Positions 39,192-50,700 of a DNA stretch of 64,000 nt are shown in pieces. The first letter of the stretch is position 1; each line of letters starts with the position of its first letter. The notes under the pieces are model-generated. The model was not told the DNA's origin and did not search any database. It saw nothing but the letters and a program-made list of their open reading frames with translations. The translations under genes were made by a program, and so were the position numbers. Source of the stretch: Liolophura sinensis (Eukaryota > Mollusca > Polyplacophora > Chitonida > Chitonidae); NCBI RefSeq assembly GCF_032854445.1, contig NC_088301.1, positions 49,215,187-49,279,186 of the forward strand. The letters are read 5' to 3'.

Positions 39192-40609
39192 CTTTGGAAT
39201 GTTTCAATGAATCTTTTTGGAATGAATCTTTCTGGCAAACTGGCAGCTTGAAGATCCATCGTAGTACGTATATGTAAACCTACAGCATTCCAATCCCTTG
39301 CATATACTAAGTACTAAAGGCCATTGTGTAATGTATGTTTCCATGACTAATTTAACGCCAAGGCCCGTTTACATAACAAATTTTAAAAGAAAGTCAAATT
39401 CCAATAATGAGAAGGCATAAAAACTTTAGGAAAGTATCTGTGGTGGTTGCATTTGCTTCAATTTGCTTTCAAGTACTTCCAATGTTTTCCAACAGTGAAG
39501 TTGTGTAAATGTTCATGCGTTTTAATTTTTATTTGTTGTATTGTAATTCTTCAATCTGCTGTTATTATTTTTGGCCAGCTGTGAGTAAGTCCCTCATTTC
39601 TCTTTGTAGGCCAATATCCACTAGGTAAGCAGACACACTTTTTCTGATGTATGTATTATAACACAGCATATTGCTTCACAGCTTTAAAAGTACTTACGAT
39701 ACGAAAACTACAATACGATGTAAAGCCTGCTTTATTTTGAGAACAACCCAAGATTTTCAGTGATTTTGGAGGTAAACTATCCATTTAACACGTAATTAAA
39801 TTCATACGGAACTATAGGCGTGGCATTTCTCTTTCAGTAACGTGGTTGTCTTGTGCAGTTTGACTGGCAGGGAAGACGGTGACTGTCATTATTACCAACG
39901 TCATGGAGACGTAACTTGCAACTCCAATACATTGATATTTCAAGGCCACACTTCTAGCTCTATGTGTTCAGTTTATTTGTTTTTGTAATAAAATATATAT
40001 TTAAAATGTTTGTCGTTCTTCGTAGCAGTGGAGTGTAAAGGAAGCCTACTTTGTAGATACCGGCGACAGTGATGGTCTGTCGTGAGCATTGATAGCAATA
40101 AGAGACTCTCTAGTGATGATGAAAGAATCATTCTCTTAATTCCAAAGTATGTATGATTTTAGCATACACTTATACAAAACTGCATGTGATGTTATGTGCG
40201 CAAAAATGTTCTTAAAATGATATTTCCAAAACAAGAAAATGATTTTATTGGTGGAAAGATTGTAAACAATGTGTTAAGGGGACCAGGTTTCACGTAAGGT
40301 TAGTTTTGTTCGAAGAGTTTGTTCCGTTTCTAGTATGGTCAGTACATAGTTATTCACTCTTCGCACGCTGTTAGATATATTTAGTATGGCAAAGTATCTT
40401 TGAAAGAGCTAGATAGTAAAGATTGTATGCGATACAAAGGTGCATAGAAGTTACTATGTACGTCTTAATTATATCGTAAGTTTCAGACTTGAAAGCCTAG
40501 ATATATCTCATCAGAATGCAAATGGCCTGGTATGAATTGTTTTATCTATTTGATTATTGTTTTTCGCCCTTCTCAAGAATATTTCACATTCTCTTGTCAA
40601 ATTACGTCA

Positions 40610-40790
40610 GGTAGGGTTTTATTCTAACTATTCATATAAATAGTAGCAAATTACATGCACCCTAGCACCATGGCTTAAGCAGAATTAGGTAAAAACAATG
40701 CAGCGATATTAATTGCAATTTATTAGACCTCAATGGTCTATAATTACTCATCCATGGTTTTACTCTCTATACTGTAGGCATAAATAAGAA
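40610..40790 (-). repeat. Family A repeat with one arm inverted
   Basis: 40612-40688 is the reverse complement of the 5' extension seen at 28572-28647 (CCTAGCACCATGGCTTAAGC). Then 40755-40785 carries the forward 3' end (CCATGGTTTTACTCTCTATA, CTGTAGG). The copy lies where exons 8-9 of the IDO relic should be. Confidence 0.6.
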
Positions 40791-43700
40791 TATAATATTA
40801 TCATAAACATGTTGTTAGAAATGGACATTTATTCCTTGCCTGTTCCGGCAGCTATTCAGCGTATATTTATTTGTTACAGTGTGTGAGTGCCTCGGTCGGT
40901 CAAACTTCCACTGTGTCCAGCGCCAACGTCTTCCTGGACATTCAGCGTGAATTGGGTAAATATATTTACGGCTAGTCGGCTGGAACTTGTCATTTCACCA
41001 CAAGTGAATTATTTCCGAAATACGTATATGTAGGTACCATAGATAGACAGAAACATTGGTAAATTAGGTAAATGTCTTAATGCAGATGAAAAAAATCTTA
41101 ATTCTCCTATATTTCTGAAGTTAAAATTAACTGCTTCAGATGTTAGAAGTACAATGGGATGTTCTAGGGGATGCATCATTATTGTGTGAATGGGCAATTA
41201 AATATCTATACTTGTATTATGCACACCAGACCTATGGAAAGAATGTAGCGGTTGAATAGTTGAGCATCAGCATCAATCAATGCATATATACAATATAGAG
41301 TAATAATCGACTGGATGAACATATTCAGCGTTGGATTCGATTGGCAGGAAATCGCTTTGTGACACGCATCCCTTTTGGGAGTGACATCAATACTGGCGTG
41401 TTTCGTAACACTGGAGATATGTCGGCATTGACAACAGTTTGATGCTGACGGGCATCTCCGTCAAGTAACCAAATACGAATTCAGTACCAACCAACCAATC
41501 AACCACAGAAAAACCACAGTATATTTTGAAAAAAAAGAAGACAAGCTATACAAGATTTATGCAGCTGTTTTAGGATCGTCCCTCAACAAGAGAATTCCGT
41601 ATGCAACATATTTAAGTATTATTTAACAGAAATTCGGTTAATTAAAAAAGTCAGACTTTTAAATGAAATTTTAAATTTTAAACTGTATTTCTTTCCTTAT
41701 GGTGGTGTTATTGATCATACATTATTCGTCGAGACGTAGTACTACTTCTGCTTCTTTTCAGTAATGAATAGTTGGGATGAAGAGCTTCACAAAGCATACA
41801 ATCAGTGTCTGGCTGCTTTAATCGAGTTTAGGAATTACCAATCCGAATTTTGAAGTAAGTATCCATCAACTGATTTACAGTCTTACGGTTTACGGAGTAT
41901 TGTATATCAGTATAGGTGCTCTTGTCATAATCAGAATTTAACAATATTTTAGTATTTTTCTCTCTCTGCCTGTAGCTCCGCCTTTAGCTTTTTAGAGGAG
42001 GAAGTTGCTGGTGGAACGAGGGATAAGAAGCGTATGCAATTATAACCTCATGGCCCCTGGCAGTCGAGAATCAAAAATAAAAAAAATTCTACATTATAAT
42101 GATTCCGCAATTCATTGTCAGTATTATGTCGGCTTTGTGCCAATGAACTTTTGCCCAATAAAAATTGCCCGAATAGCTCATATTTAGGCAAGGGAATTTG
42201 GACAATAATCGGGGAAAGCGATAGCAAAGTATGCAAAAATAAATTAGTTCCACTGTTTATTAGGTGATTTCAGGGAAATTCCAACTTTCTTAACAACATT
42301 TACATTCAATTATCTCTACTTATATTGTTGTAATAGCTAACAAAAAAGGACCCGAAAAGAAAGCTGTCAAAGGTGATAAAAAGAACATTAGTTTACATTT
42401 TTTCCGTATTATTTTATTTTTTTGAGAAATGTTTGAGAACGCTTTTGGAACTGTTGAAGGAATTTGTATAAAATTGATGCTCTTTTTTAATTTCCATTCT
42501 GTTACCAGTCAAATAATAAAGGTGACTTTCTCTCTTGGTTGCAGAGGTTATGGAACAGCTCATGGGCTTTGGAACATGAGGATTACATCATACCGTGATA
42601 GCAACGCGTTAGGCATACATCAATTAATTTCATACCAGTGTACCATTTAACTGAATCATGTTATAGATTTCTTATTAATTAATCGTCTCCCGAGCTTATA
42701 GGTTAAGGATAAGTTCAGCAGTACAAAGTTTTTGTCGTTTTTTTTTTCTTTCTGGAATATATGTTGTCTATATACGAAGACAATATTATAATGCTAAACA
42801 GAAAAAGGAAATTCTGCACATGAAAATGTTGTTAATTTTCCCAAGCGCTGGTTTCCCTGCATAATGCATTTTCTTGTGAATCATTATAATGCCATTATTA
42901 TACTACTAAATTAGATAGCAGCTGGTGAAAAGTCACCTATTCATAGAACACGTACAGCAAAAAAACTTACTTTACTTTATGTGTCTTTAAACTTTGAAAG
43001 GTATTTTGATTGTATAAGAATTTATATTACAGTCTCAAACATTGTAATCCTGTGTCTTAGGAGTATCTGTTAAAATTAGCCGATTGTTATTGTTTGAAAA
43101 TCTATCATGATGAATTTGTGGTATTACTGTTGTTAAAACTTTTTAAAAATATGCTGCAAATAAACTTTTTCATGATTTTTTTTTTGTAAAACGTATTCTC
43201 AGTTGTTACTTCGAAGTAGCAAATTTTCTTTACTGAGATAGTTACCAGTCACACATTCTATACCAAAAGAGGATAGCTTCAATATTTACATTGTTAAGTG
43301 TTCTTCTTTGGATAGAAAGATACCAAAGAATCCTGCATATAGCGTGTACAGATTTCGCCTTGTAACATTTGTTATATCCTATGCGTTGTGTGACGAATTT
43401 AATCTTTACTCCATCAAACACCCAAAACATCGAAAGTTTCTGACATTTTATTGTGATTATAACATAGACTGAAGACTGTGTGCAATGTATTCTACGTCAC
43501 TGGTCTGGAAATACTCAAAATGCTCTGCCGTCATCTACAATCTATCAAAAGTTCAGTCAAACGACGGAATGGTTGTCGTAGCATTTTGCTACCATGGTAA
43601 CAATCAAGCGGGGTATGGATAGTAACAATAGGCAAAAAGTTTTTAGTTCTATCTAAAATAGACAAAATTCTAAAAAGTTAAAAACTAACAGTACAGAAAG

Positions 43701-44294
43701 TTACAGTGAATCATCAAGCTATTAATGCCCGTGAGATAATATCAACCAATCAGTGATCTGCACTCCCCAGCTCAGAGGCAAGACTGAGAGTGCATCGCCC
43801 TAAATAATTCGTAACTTGCACGTGACGTCATACCCGGCTAAATAGTTGTGTGACGTGGGTTAAATACTCTTCCCTGACGGGAATTTTCGAGACTCCGATC
43901 AGCTTTTACTATTTGGCGTTGTTTTACATGAAGTTCACTAGTGACGACTTGCTTGCCACCAATATAAATTCCGATTTCCTCCAAGTCCTATAACATTAAA
44001 GAATAGAATAGACCAGCCGCCATCTTAATAGTGAGAAATTCTTCAGAATGGCGTTAAGGCAACAATAAAAAAAATTGTGCATGTCACCAATACAACAGAC
44101 GAACAGAGGAAGGGCGAGTTAAGAGTTAAGGTTTGCTTGCCATTCTCTGTTTTTCCAAAAAAAAAGGTTCGATGGACATCAAATTAACTCATTTTAGAAA
44201 ATGAGAACTCCTCGAAATGTCCTCGAAACCGCTAATTAACTTATTTGGCGATACTGTCCATCCGATTTGAATGTGTTTATTAAGGAGAGTACGG

Positions 44295-44530
44295 ATGTAT
44301 GTTACGTGTTCTACGTCATACTATGCAATTTTTCAGTCATATGACGACGAGCAGTCATTAGATACGTATACATAGACTGTGTCTTTTTGTGGCAGAGTGA
44401 GTCCATGGCGTCAGTCATCCACTGAAGTATCATGCCAAATACACCAGACACGACACCCCACCCTTCAGTCACATTAGACCGACACCGGGTCAGCCAGTTC
44501 CAGTTCCTTGTTCAAGGCTCTCAGTGCTGA
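44295..44530 (+). repeat. Partial copy of a widespread repeat
   Basis: CAGTCATATGACGACGAGCA, GTGGCAGAGTGAGTCCATGG, CGTCAGTCATCCACTGAAGT, ACACCCCACCCTTCAGTCAC and CGACACCGGGTCAGCCAGTT. I recall these words in this order from other molluscan genomes, after a TGCTTGGGGTTTAACGTCGT head. That head appears separately here at 25442. Confidence 0.5.
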
Positions 44531-44857
44531 AGGCGTTAAGGTCCGTATGCACCAACAGGGATTAAGTTTTGGGTTAAGTCAGGATATACTAAACGCTACA
44601 TAATAATCTTAATCGTATCTGCGCCAAGTTTGAATTAACTAATCTTGAGATTATCTCTTTGGCTCAAGCCTAACTTCATATCACTTAACAGTGATCAGAT
44701 GATTCCATTGCTGACTCATGTCATTGGTATTTAATTTAAGGATGGCTTTGCCGCATATATATGACTGATCGTTTGGTATGATATAGCGCATTTTTAACAT
44801 CGCTGTATTCCATGCACAGCATCAGAATATCTGTCTATAGTATAATGTATTTTTAAA

Positions 44858-45240
44858 GGAAAACGCATCAAAACTTTATCTAAACTAGACGAAAAATTGC
44901 TACTAGATTTGATTGAATATCATAAATCTGTGATTGAAAACAAATGACATGACGGTGAAGCAATGGTGCAGAAAGAGCACGCCTGGACATTGATAGCGAG
45001 GCGTTGCAAAATGGGGCGTATCCCAATTAAAAACCCAATAGGAAAATGCAAGAGCAAATGCAAAGAAAGAAATTACCACCAAAACAACACGAAAGACACC
45101 AAACAGGAGGAGGTACAATGAGTAGTTCAGAGGCATATCTCCATACACAACTAACTTCTGCTAACATCGCTTGATAACCCTTCTGATGACGGAAATGGGT
45201 CATCTACGCTTGAAACTAACGCGAAACCATGAGTTAAATT
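44858..45240 (+). pseudogene. Broken Myb/SANT-like DNA-binding domain gene
   Basis: The first frame reads LDEKLLLDLIEYHKSVIENK, then a stop at 44945-44947 where the family continues with a charged segment, then KEHAWTLIA. A frame change gives RKMQEQMQRKK and RHQTGGGTMSSSE. The last part ends in DNPSDDGNGSSTLETNAKP. The order of a helical EKxLLLxLIExHK-IENK start, a W-x-x-IA helix and a TGGG end is that of the Myb/SANT-like domain often found in animal regulatory or Harbinger-associated proteins. At least one stop and one frameshift make it non-functional. A transposon origin is possible, but no nuclease partner was found. Confidence 0.6.
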
Positions 45241-47084
45241 CTGACCGGCATGTAACAACTGCGTGAAATAAGGGTTTTTTCGCTGTTCATTAAAAGCCCA
45301 TAATTTATCCTTTCTCCAGTCAATTTTAATCCAGCTCATGTCGATTTTTCCTTGACCTGACTTACACATGATAGAAAACAACTTTATACATGGATGGCTT
45401 TTATCGGGTTCTGCTACGCGTGGACAATCTTTCAAAAGTTATAGCAGAAAAAATGACCATATTCAAATAGAACTGCAGAATATGATATTGTTGGCAAGTG
45501 ATATAAAAATATCTGGATACTACTTAACAGCCAAAACTGTTAAATGAACAGAAACCCGGCTGAACCATGAGCCGCGAAGAGAAAAATCCCCAGCATGCAA
45601 AACTCCGAATGAAAAAATGAAATTGTTCAACATTAAAATTAAAATATGCCACAGAGCAACACAACCTAACATGGAAATATTGCGTACACAGATAAAGGCC
45701 GTGTCTACTAGACCTGTGTCTGAGACAAAGTGCGATATCGTGTGTGGATGTCGACGCTTGAAAACAGGTCAAAGAGATTTGAACGATCACGCTCATGTGG
45801 TTCTGTTCGATCTTGTGCGTCGAGAGCGTATAGAAAATCCACCCTTCCAATTTGGAAGCAAACAGCCAAATGCTCATCTCAAAGTTAAATCTACCTCAGG
45901 GGAAGTTCAAGAAATATTCAAGCTCTTTAAACAATAACTTAAACTAATCGAGGTTGGTGTATCACGAATTACCTTTTTATCTCAACTTAAGGCAAACTTA
46001 AACCGAGTGACGACTTAAACCATTTTCTTGCATACGGGCCTAAAGTCTATTTTTAGTCTTAAGTATGACTGGGAAAGGAGTAAGACATAGTAAGGTGTAG
46101 ACGCAATATAGACTGACTTGTTACTCATATGAAAACAAATCTGACGGAGAAAAGAACAACTCTCAATTGTGAAATTGGAATTTTCAAACTGTATTCAGGC
46201 ATGTATAACATCTATTTGTTTCGTACGCTCGCCGGGGGGAACGAATCAACGCATGGCACGACTGAACTCCCATAGTTCAGGCAGTGACCTATTTTTGAAC
46301 GCACTATGCAAAGTTAACAGGATTCAAACACGCACTGTGCGGCATATAGGTATCGCCTCAGCGCACTTTTGTCGTGGGGATATAGGGCATTCGGGTATCA
46401 ACACTGGTAAGACACGTAGACTAGATGTAGATAGTCCTATAACATGCAGATATTACATCTAAGTAAGGTGAAAGTGCTTAAGAAATCTTCTATAACGGCC
46501 TACTCTGTCACAACAAAGGCACTCTTATACATGAGCTCTCGGATAAGATGGTGTAAACGTTCTAGAGCTTTTGGTCAGCTATCATCATCCAAGAGAGCCT
46601 CACTCACACTGGTGTAGTCGCTCTATACCTTGGTAGCCGCATACTGCCACCGTTCATATGCTGATCCGATTGTGTCAGCTGAAGTAACGGCTCACGATCC
46701 TCTCAATATGTAATATTGGACCTTACGTTGTGTGCAATGATATGATTGGCCAGACGTGGTTTGGAAAAGTCGACACAAGGCACAGTGAGATTATTTCGTG
46801 AGTGCCCTGTTTTTGAACCTGGAATTATCAAGACTTAGCACTGATACGAGTATTCTTGTGTCATAAATGATAGTGTATCAGTAACAGAGCTTGGGAGAAG
46901 TTTTCCACAGCTTTTCTGCGTAGCCTTGACCAAATTTGTTTATCATAAGTTTAATTCTAATAGATAACAAATATATTTACACGGTAGTATATTTCACCAG
47001 GTAATAAAAATTCATCAGGTTGTAAGTTTTAATAGTTAGCAAAAATAAGTAGAATTAACCTGATTTCTTTCCAACCAGTTTCAC

Positions 47085-47480
47085 AACCATGACCGTTTTT
47101 AGCAGATGGCCAGTTTCACCGAACACAGCCAGTTTTCATCAGATGACAGGTTTCACAAGTTGGTCAGGTTTTATCACATGACAAGTTTCAACTGATGCAG
47201 TAAATTTCAGTCACAAGCCAATTTTCATCAGATGACAAGTTAAACTACAGACAGTTTTCATCATATCGGAGATTTCAATAATTAGACAGTTTCTATTAGA
47301 TGGCAAGTTTGAGCTAAAGATGCATTTTTCATGAAATTGCAAGTTTCATTAGAGAGCCAAATTTAATCACATCAGAAGGTACACTAGGTAGCCAGTTTTC
47401 ATCAGATGACACGTTTCACTGGGTAGCCAGTTTTCATCAAATGGCAAGCCTGACGTGGTTAGTTTCACCAGATACTAGCT
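47085..47480. repeat. Degenerate minisatellite upstream of the IDO gene
   Basis: About ten units of 35-40 bases built on TAGCCAGTTTTCATCAGATG followed by ACAAGTTTCAC. The best preserved units are at about 47130-47165, 47215-47245 and 47390-47450. It ends about 300 bases before the start codon. Confidence 0.8.
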
Positions 47481-47570
47481 CTGTCATAACAAATGTCATT
47501 TGATCATGTCAATATTCAGCTTTTTAGACTGATCACAAAATAATGGCCTTATACCAAGAGTATAAATTTA

Positions 47571-47578
47571 CGTTAAAA
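47571..47578 (+). promoter_or_regulatory. Possible TATA box of the IDO gene
   Basis: TATAAATT lies about 200 bases before the ATG at 47774. No initiator or start-site evidence is available, and the region is AT-rich, so this may be chance. Confidence 0.2.
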
Positions 47579-47773
47579 ATAGCTAGTAAATTATACCGTG
47601 ATGATTATGCAAATATTCGTTAAGCACCAATGAACCTGACATACGTCGAATAAGTTTAAAATTTTAGACTACACCTGTAAACATTTATCACATAAATCAC
47701 ACAATTTTACAATTGCCTGTATAACTATGTTTTAGACATAAACATATTCCTGAAATCATTCCAAAGCGGAGTT

Positions 47774-50700
47774 ATGTCGACAGTCGTTCCACTTAAACTG
47801 TCTGAGTTCAACATTTCTGACTGCACGGGTTTTCTTATCGAAGATCCCTTGGTAAGTAAGTTCTAAGCTCAAAAGGCATTGATGTTTAGCACAGAGAGTA
47901 AAAGCAAAGCATGGACGACAGTGTGTTAATTGTCAAATAGTCATACGCAACCGGTGAAATATGGCCTATTAAATAATTCATCACGCTCAGCCGACTGGTT
48001 TATTTTAAATACCGTTCTGATATATTTTGACAATCGATGAAAATACTGATTAATTTTAGAAGTACGAGTCAGTATTAATTTGAAAAATTAATACTTCAGT
48101 CAACATATTTATTTAATTCGATTTCTATAAACATTCATGGCATTTGTTGAAAGGAAAGATTACCAGAACCATTTGAAGTATGGCATAAGTTGGCCAAATC
48201 ATTACCAGAATTGGTCAAGAAGGGAGTGTTCCGAGATGCAGTCGACGAGGTAGGAACATTTTTGTGTAAACATATTGTGTAAGAATAATCATTCATCCGT
48301 GAATAATTTTTTTTACTAAAACCGTATTGTATATATTTTGTCTCTTTGATGTTGCGAGAGCCTAGGATACGAATTAGTTCGCTTTTATTTTGACTAAACT
48401 TTTTTGTTGTTCCATTTCAGGAGTTTACATTTTGTCACAATCATAAAATGACGTAAAACTTCTACTTCTTATCAGCCTAATACGTCCCTTGCTGTTTATA
48501 GTCTGGAAATTCTCCTCTTCTCTGTTGGCATCTTTCACCAGCTTCCTATCCTAGATAGTTCCGTGTTGAAGGACGAGCGACAACAACGCTTGGCTCATCT
48601 CCAACTCTCTGTTATTGCTTCCGGATATGTCTGGCAGGACGAGAACGTACCAAAGGTATATTGCTATGCCGATGTGTACGGGTTTCAGTTTTAGGCATTA
48701 AGAAGGCTTTTCTGAAGATTTACATGACTAATCTTGTCAACAGATGCAACAGAAAAAGTGTTCCTGTTATACATTAATAATTTATAACACATATATGCGT
48801 TGCTGTTTATTAGTTCCCTACGGGTATCAGACCAGATTATAGGTGTGTCCGTCTGTCAGTTCATCAGTCGGTCGGGCCGTCACGAAATAGTTTTCCGGAC
48901 ATTTTTTTCATAACGTTCTGGGTAGAAACATCATGTTGTTTTGTTCATTCTCAACGAAAATATGGCCGCTTTGTGCAATTATGGACACTGATATACTTAT
49001 GAGGGCTCAGATCATTTGGGACATCTATTGTAAGAGCAGAATTTCCAGATCTTGTGTAAGACCCGTGCCACTTATATCAAAAGCATTTTAGGCGAAATGC
49101 ACTGAATTCTATTTTTATTCTGTTTCTTCTAGAAACTCCCAGTTTGTGTGGCAATACCACTTTGGAACGTCTCAGAAACTCTTGGTGTAAAGCCTGTCGT
49201 CAGTCACCCAGGATTGTTTCTAGCTAACTGGCAGCGTAAAGATACATCAGAGTAAATGCGTTTATCGTTTATAATGGTTCCAGCTAAGGAACGATCAATT
49301 GAATAAATATAAATAAATGATACTTAACGACTGTCACTCAGTGCTCAGACATCAGTGGAGGCTTCCAAACACAGGAATTTCCTTTTTCGTTTTTAGAAGT
49401 GAGTTGGTTGATAATTAGCTTACCATAGCAATTATTTAAGACTTCGCCCCGCGTCGTAACAGAAAAGTTGCGGATGGTCGTGGGTTTCCCCCGGCTCTGC
49501 CCGGTTTCCTCCCACCATAATGCTGGCCGCTGTTGTATAAGTGAAATATTCTTGAGTACGGCGAAAAACACCAATCAAATAAATAAATAAATAATTCATA
49601 ATAGAAAAACAATAATTTGTCCTGACCTTGATGTGAAATTAAACTAACCTGATATCCTGTAATCTTTACTATAAACAGCCATAAAATGTATCACCTGCAT
49701 AACAAATGCTTGTTCTCACGTTTATACTACTAAGTGTTTTTTTATTTGCTATTCACATTATTTTTTTTTAGATTACCGTCGCTTAGGTATGTATCCCAGC
49801 TCTATATATTGTGAGGACTAGCGATTCTATTATGTAATTTGCTTTGTTTGTAGTAACTACTCTGTGCCACAAGTAAACATCATTCTGTCTTTTAAGTAGT
49901 AATTATTCTGTGTCTCATGTAATAACCTTTCTTTCTTGTAACTAGTAACTATTCTGCTATGTAATCATTTTCTTAAGAAAGTAGAAACCATTTAGTCGTT
50001 TTAATTGTAGTTATTCTATTTCGTAAGCACTAATCAATATGCCTTGTAAGAAATAACCATTCTAGCTTCTAGATATACATTTTTGCAGCGGAATTTCTAG
50101 TAATTTTCCTGTATGCATTACTCATATTTAAGAAAGAAAAACATGACGGTGAAAAATGTTACTGCAAGCAACTTGTTTTCTTTTCAGTAACATGCGTTGT
50201 CTGTACAGTCTTCCAGGAGGAGAAGATGCGGATTGGTTTCTTATAATTACCAATGCCGTTGAGTTGGAGTTTGCACCAGCTCTTAAGGTAATTAAATACA
50301 TAATTCAATCATTAGTTTGTATTTTTAATCTATTGACATGAGACAAGTCACACTTGCTTTCAAATTTGTAAACATACTGTTGTACTAATGACAAAAATGA
50401 CACCATGACATAGGTACACGGGGAGAGAAGTCTAAGCATATGTTTGCTTCGTAATGTTCATGAACGTGCTATTTGGAAACCACCAGAGAGTCTGACATTA
50501 GCTGCTGTTTAACTCAGGGAAATGGGACACCGGACTGGGGGCCACGTGCCAGCTCAGCTAGTCTACCCAGATGAACGGGACACCAGGCTGGACGCGATGT
50601 GGCCGTAAAGCTGGATGGCCTAGGGGAAAGAGACACCGGGCTGGATGTCACATGGCCAGTTCAGGTCGGGTCGACCCAGAGGAACGGGACACCCGCCTGT

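Larger units (their letters stand above)
36969..42613 (+). pseudogene. Decayed indoleamine 2,3-dioxygenase (IDO) family gene
   Basis: Tandem relic of the intact gene at 47774. Recognisable exons: 1 (36969-37046, intact, MLSVSVLPLSEFDISELTGF), 2 (37314-37385, an in-frame loss of 8 codons), 3 (38157-38276, reading SVIASGYVWQEGKD, but its acceptor AG is AC), 4 (39030-39251, a six-fold 27-base expansion, a frameshift and TGA at 39249), micro-exon 5 (39610-39624, intact), 6 (about 39838-39935, small deletions), 7 (from 40029, TGA at 40083), 10 (40880-40955), 12 (41762-41853, TGA at 41851, haem His codon changed to CAA), 13 (about 42319-42390, acceptor AG is AC) and 14 (from 42545, TGA at 42577). 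Exons 8, 9 and 11 were not found. The matching intron positions show DNA-level duplication, not retroposition. Confidence 0.85.
42614..47773. other. Spacer between the IDO relic and the intact IDO gene
   Basis: About 5 kb. It holds a partial repeat (44295-44530), a broken Myb/SANT-like gene (44858-45240), open frames of unknown meaning (45617-45937 and 46169-46462) and a minisatellite (47085-47480). The two frames read as hydrophilic polypeptides with no family I recognise. No other gene is seen. Confidence 0.5.

Noticed and set aside
39005-39277. Repetitive open frames on both strands across the 27 bp array (TPCWCNYTA and PAGSSGIVT units)
   Set aside because: They are by-products of the exon 4 repeat in the IDO relic; the ancestral frame is LPAGVTIPL and ends in PLWNVS.
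36969-42613. Upstream IDO copy as a functional gene or the myoglobin paralog
   Set aside because: At least two acceptors are lost, three exons are missing, several stops occur and the haem His codon is replaced.
45151-45435. Open frame on the - strand near the Myb/SANT relic as a gene
   Set aside because: Its right part overlaps the relic region, and no family motif or splice structure supports it.
47085-47480. CRISPR-like repeat array
   Set aside because: Units are degenerate and adjacent without unique spacers, and the surrounding DNA is clearly animal with spliced genes.
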